Below are positions 5,192 to 7,576 of a stretch of DNA of 7,576 bases, in pieces. A model generated the notes under the pieces. That model was not told the DNA's origin, made no database searches, and saw only the letters and a list, made by a program, of their open reading frames with translations. This DNA comes from Alphaproteobacteria bacterium (GTDB taxonomy: Bacteria > Pseudomonadota > Alphaproteobacteria > JAEULC01): the NCBI GenBank assembly GCA_020851015.1, contig JADZDN010000408.1, positions 1 through 7,576 on the forward strand, given 5' to 3'. Both the position numbers and the translations under genes were made by a program. Every line of letters starts with the position of its first letter. Position 1 is the stretch's first letter.

Positions 5192-6112
5192 CTAGCGCAG
5201 CTTGGGATTGAGCGCGTCGCGCAGCCAGTCGCCCAGCAGGTTTACCGCCAGCACCAGCGCCGCCAGCGTGATGCCGGGGAAGATCACGATCCACCACTCC
5301 CCGGAGAACAGGAAGTTGTTGCCGATGCGGATCAAGGTGCCGAGCGAGGGCTGGGTCGGCGGCACGCCGACCCCCAGGAAGCTCAACGTCGCCTCGGTCA
5401 GCACCGCGACCGCCAGGCCGACCGTGGCGATCACCAGCACCGGGCCGATCACGTTGGGCAGCACGTGCTTCAGCATGATCAGCAGGGGATGCAGCCCGAT
5501 CACGCGCGCGGCCTGAACATATTCCTTGCTCTTCTCGACCAGGGTCGAGGCGCGGACGGTGCGCGCGTACTGCACCCAGTTCGAGATGCCGATCGCGAAG
5601 ACCAGCACGAACAGCGCCAGGCGCGCGTGCAGGTCCGCCGGCAGCACCGCGCGCGTCACGCCGTCGATCATCAGCGCGATCAGGATCGTCGGAAAGGTAA
5701 GCTGCACGTCTGCCAGCCGCATGATCACGATCTCGGCCCAGCCGCCCGCGTAGCCGGCCACGAGCCCGACCGCGATCCCCACCACCATCGCGAACAGCAC
5801 GGCGAACACGCCGACCGTCAGCGACACGCGCAGCCCGTAGAGGATGGCCGACAGCATGTCGCGGCCCTGGTCGTCGGTGCCCAGCACGAACTGCCAGCTT
5901 CCCTCCGGCGACCAGACCGGCGGGTTGAAGGCGTCGATCAGTTGCAGCGCGCCAGGGTCCCACGGGTTCTGCGGCGCGATCCAGGGGGCCAGGATGGCGG
6001 CGAGGATCATGGCGGTCGCGGTCAGGGCGGCCGCCACGGTGGCGGGCGAAGACCGGAAACTGTGCCAGATGTCGCTGTCCAGCGCGCGCGCCAGAATGCC
6101 CGCGGCTGCCAT
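5192..6112 (-). CDS. Dipeptide/oligopeptide-type ABC transporter permease (DppC/OppC family)
   Basis: A 306-residue inner-membrane permease. The N-terminal OppC-type segment includes the first helix (about 26-46) and the loop signature LGTDDQGRDMLSAILYGLR (77-95), with Gly-Thr-Asp and Gly-Arg-Asp conserved. The BPD_transp_1 domain follows, with helices at about 95-121, 127-150, 165-184, 221-245 and 272-294. The EAA loop that contacts the ATPase is QAARVIGLHPLLIMLKHVLP (200-219). The ending GDWLRDALNPKLR is characteristic of DppC/OppC. The ATG at 6112 is chosen although the frame is open further upstream to 6628; that extension is a shadow of the overlapping permease gene. The start lies 2 nt after the preceding stop, with GGGGAAT as its ribosome binding site. 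It forms a heterodimer with the product of the preceding gene. Substrate (peptide, nickel, glutathione or other) cannot be set from the permease alone. Confidence 0.94.
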   Translation of the reverse strand: MAAAGILARALDSDIWHSFRSSPATVAAALTATAMILAAILAPWIAPQNPWDPGALQLIDAFNPPVWSPEGSWQFVLGTDDQGRDMLSAILYGLRVSLTVGVFAVLFAMVVGIAVGLVAGYAGGWAEIVIMRLADVQLTFPTILIALMIDGVTRAVLPADLHARLALFVLVFAIGISNWVQYARTVRASTLVEKSKEYVQAARVIGLHPLLIMLKHVLPNVIGPVLVIATVGLAVAVLTEATLSFLGVGVPPTQPSLGTLIRIGNNFLFSGEWWIVIFPGITLAALVLAVNLLGDWLRDALNPKLR

Positions 6113-6114
6113 CG

Positions 6115-7104
6115 CTACATTCCCCGTTCGGGCGCGCCGCGGTCCGCGCGCAGCCGCGGGTCGACCAGGTAGTAGAGCAGGTCGACCACGAGGTTGATGC
6201 CGACGAAGAACAGCGCGATCAGCAGAAGGTAGGTCGACATCACGGGGATATCGGCGAACTGGATGGCCTGCAGGAACAGAAGCCCCATGCCCGGCCACTG
6301 GAACACCGTCTCGGTGATGATCGAAAACGCGATCAGCCCGCCGATTTGCAGTCCCATGATGGTGATGACGGGGATCAGCGTATTCTTGAGCGCGTGGCCG
6401 AAATGGATCGCGCGATTGCTGAGGCCCCTGGCGCGCGCGAACTTGATGTAGTCGGTGCGCAGCACCTCGAGCATCTCGGCGCGCACCAGCCGCATCGTCA
6501 ACGTGAGCTGGAACAGGCCCAGGGTGATGGCCGGCAGGACAATGGATTTCCAGCCGCTGACGGTGAGAAGCCCGGTGCTCCAGAAGCCGATCTGCACCAC
6601 GTCGCCGCGGCCGAACGTGGGCAGCCATTTCAGGACGACGCCGAACAGCAGGATCAGGAGAATGCCGATCAGGAAGGTCGGCAGGGAGATCCCGACCAGC
6701 GAGGCGGCCATCAGCGCGCGGCTCACCCAGTGCCGGGGACGCAGCCCGGTCAGCACGCCAAGCGGTATCGCGAAGGCCAGCGCGAACAGTCCGGCCATCA
6801 TCGACAGCTCGAGCGTCGCCGGCAGGCGCTCGGCGAGAAGCTCGCCCACCGGCTTCACCGTGCGCAGGGACACGCCGAAATTGCCGGTCAGCACGTTGCC
6901 AAGGAAGTGCGCGAACTGGAGCATGACGGGCTGGTCAAGTCCCAGGTTGGCGCGCATGCGCTGGACGTCCTCGGGCGAGGTGTCCTGGCCGATCATCTGC
7001 TGCACCGGGTCGCCGACATACTGGAAGACGACAAAGGACACCAGCGCCACGGTCACGAGCACCAGCAGCGACTGGAACAGGCGCTCCACGACGTAGGCGA
7101 TCAT
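6115..7104 (-). CDS. Dipeptide/oligopeptide-type ABC transporter permease (DppB/OppB family)
   Basis: A 329-residue inner-membrane permease. The first helix (about 9-30) begins right after the MIAYVVERLFQSL start typical of DppB. Family marks follow in order: LGLDQPV (54-60), GNFGVSL (74-80), RLPATLELS (93-101), then the BPD_transp_1 helices at about 102-120, 132-158, 188-205, 243-263 and 291-315. The EAA loop is KFARARGLSNRAIHFGHALK (221-240), and the C-terminus carries DPRLR (315-319). A periplasmic loop at about 162-187 (containing FGRGDVV) separates the third and fourth helices, normal for this family. Translation starts at the ATG at 7104, with only a weak AGGT before it. The gene is followed after 2 nt by the second permease and is preceded by the binding-protein gene 113 nt upstream, so all three probably form one operon. 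Confidence 0.94.
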   Translation of the reverse strand: MIAYVVERLFQSLLVLVTVALVSFVVFQYVGDPVQQMIGQDTSPEDVQRMRANLGLDQPVMLQFAHFLGNVLTGNFGVSLRTVKPVGELLAERLPATLELSMMAGLFALAFAIPLGVLTGLRPRHWVSRALMAASLVGISLPTFLIGILLILLFGVVLKWLPTFGRGDVVQIGFWSTGLLTVSGWKSIVLPAITLGLFQLTLTMRLVRAEMLEVLRTDYIKFARARGLSNRAIHFGHALKNTLIPVITIMGLQIGGLIAFSIITETVFQWPGMGLLFLQAIQFADIPVMSTYLLLIALFFVGINLVVDLLYYLVDPRLRADRGAPERGM

Positions 7105-7160
7105 GCGGCCAACGACCTAGAACTTCCGTGACCGGCCCGCTTGGAAAGGCCGCGGGTCCT

Positions 7161-7198
7161 GCGCGAGGCCCCGATGCTAACCCAATAGGGGCCGGCGC
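7161..7198 (-). other. Intergenic hairpin between binding-protein and permease genes
   Basis: GGCCCC (7167-7172) and GGGGCC (7188-7193) form a 6-bp G+C stem with a 15-nt loop. Flanking GCGC on each side (7161-7164 and 7195-7198) can extend it past a small internal bulge. On the transcribed minus strand no U-tract follows, so it is not a standard intrinsic terminator. Hairpins at this spot in other binding-protein transporter operons often protect the upstream message from 3' decay, so that binding protein exceeds permease. The structure is visible; the role is inferred. Confidence 0.45.
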
Positions 7199-7217
7199 GA
7201 AACTCCCCCGACGCGGG

Positions 7218-7576
7218 CTATTTCATCTGCACGTACCACCACAGGAACTCGTTGCCGGCGTGCGGCTCGAGGCGGGCGATCGAATCGCGTGCCGCCCAGG
7301 CGATGGTCTGTTGATGCAGCGGAATATAGGCGACCTCGTCGATCGCGATTTTCCACGCGTCGTGGATCAGCGCGTCGCGCTTCTTCTGGTCGGTCTCCTC
7401 GCCGATCTTGTCGACCAGCGCGTCGAACGCCTTGTTCGACCACCTGCCGTAGTTGCAGCAGGTCGGAATCGACTTGCCGTCCGGGCCGGTCGGCACGGTG
7501 CGGTGCAGGAACTGCATCGGATTCCACGAGTCGTAGCTGCCCGGCGCCCAGCCCAGCATGTAGAAGCTGGTTTCCA
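7218..7576 (-). CDS. ABC transporter substrate-binding protein, family 5 (DppA/OppA type), C-terminal part
   Basis: The last 118 residues of an extracytoplasmic solute-binding protein; the gene runs off the right edge of the window, so its start, signal peptide and most of the binding site are not seen. The visible part is typical of the family-5 C-terminus: FYMLGWAPGSYDSWNP, then NYGRWSNKAFDALVDKIGEE, a helix RDALIHDAWKIAIDE, and the strand-turn motif VAYIPLHQQTIAWAARDSI. The protein ends in WWYVQMK. In the family this protein captures a peptide or similar ligand in the periplasm and delivers it to the two permeases encoded next on the same strand. The tail does not allow a choice between dipeptide, oligopeptide, nickel or opine ligands. 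Confidence 0.92.
   Translation of the reverse strand, partial: ETSFYMLGWAPGSYDSWNPMQFLHRTVPTGPDGKSIPTCCNYGRWSNKAFDALVDKIGEETDQKKRDALIHDAWKIAIDEVAYIPLHQQTIAWAARDSIARLEPHAGNEFLWWYVQMK

Noticed and set aside
5192..6628. A 478-codon reading frame that could suggest a much longer permease
   Set aside because: The first 172 residues are Arg/His/Pro-rich and lie opposite no hydrophobic pattern; they are an out-of-frame reading of the upstream permease gene. The true start is the ATG at 6112, 2 nt after the previous stop.
7161..7198. Intrinsic terminator
   Set aside because: The stem is good but no run of U follows on the transcribed strand, and the permease genes downstream need the same transcript.

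Overview
The window is a very GC-rich stretch (roughly two-thirds G+C by eye) of a bacterial chromosome with strong G/C preference at third codon positions. Gene content and protein style (LeuC/LeuB type, a Tat-exported phosphoesterase, an ECF sigma factor with a zinc-finger anti-sigma factor, a dipeptide-type ABC transporter) fit an alphaproteobacterium, perhaps Rhodospirillales or Hyphomicrobiales. That placement is inferred from general resemblance only. There are no RNA genes, insertion sequences, CRISPR arrays or signs of recent transfer.

Layout. (1) Nucleotides 2-2377, plus strand: the 3' half of leuC, a small RDD-family membrane protein, and complete leuB. leuC and leuB encode consecutive steps of leucine synthesis; leuD, whose product is the partner of LeuC, is not between them. 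(2) Nucleotides 2385-3655, minus strand: a two-gene operon, transcribed from 3655 downwards, of a Tat-exported metallophosphoesterase followed by a Sec-exported cupredoxin with a complete CuA-type ligand set. It converges on leuB with a 7-nt gap. (3) Nucleotides 3826-5182, plus strand: an ECF sigma factor and its membrane-anchored zinc-finger anti-sigma factor, overlapping by 11 nt and divergent from the phosphoesterase operon. (4) Nucleotides 5192-7576, minus strand: an oligopeptide/dipeptide-type ABC importer, substrate-binding protein (cut by the window end), then two permeases. It converges on the anti-sigma gene with a 9-nt gap. No ATPase gene is in the window.

The most interesting part is the central module, 2385-5182. 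The divergent intergenic region carries the same promoter-like element in both directions, GGGAAT-N17-GGTC. One copy faces the phosphoesterase-cupredoxin operon and the other faces the sigma factor gene. Its position implies that the sigma factor starts at the GTG at 3826 rather than the ATG at 3754. The simplest reading is a self-contained envelope stress response: a periplasmic signal acts on the anti-sigma factor, the sigma factor is released, and it drives both its own operon and export of a metal-dependent phosphoesterase and a CuA-type copper protein. The promoter elements and motifs are visible in the sequence; the wiring and the signal are inferred.
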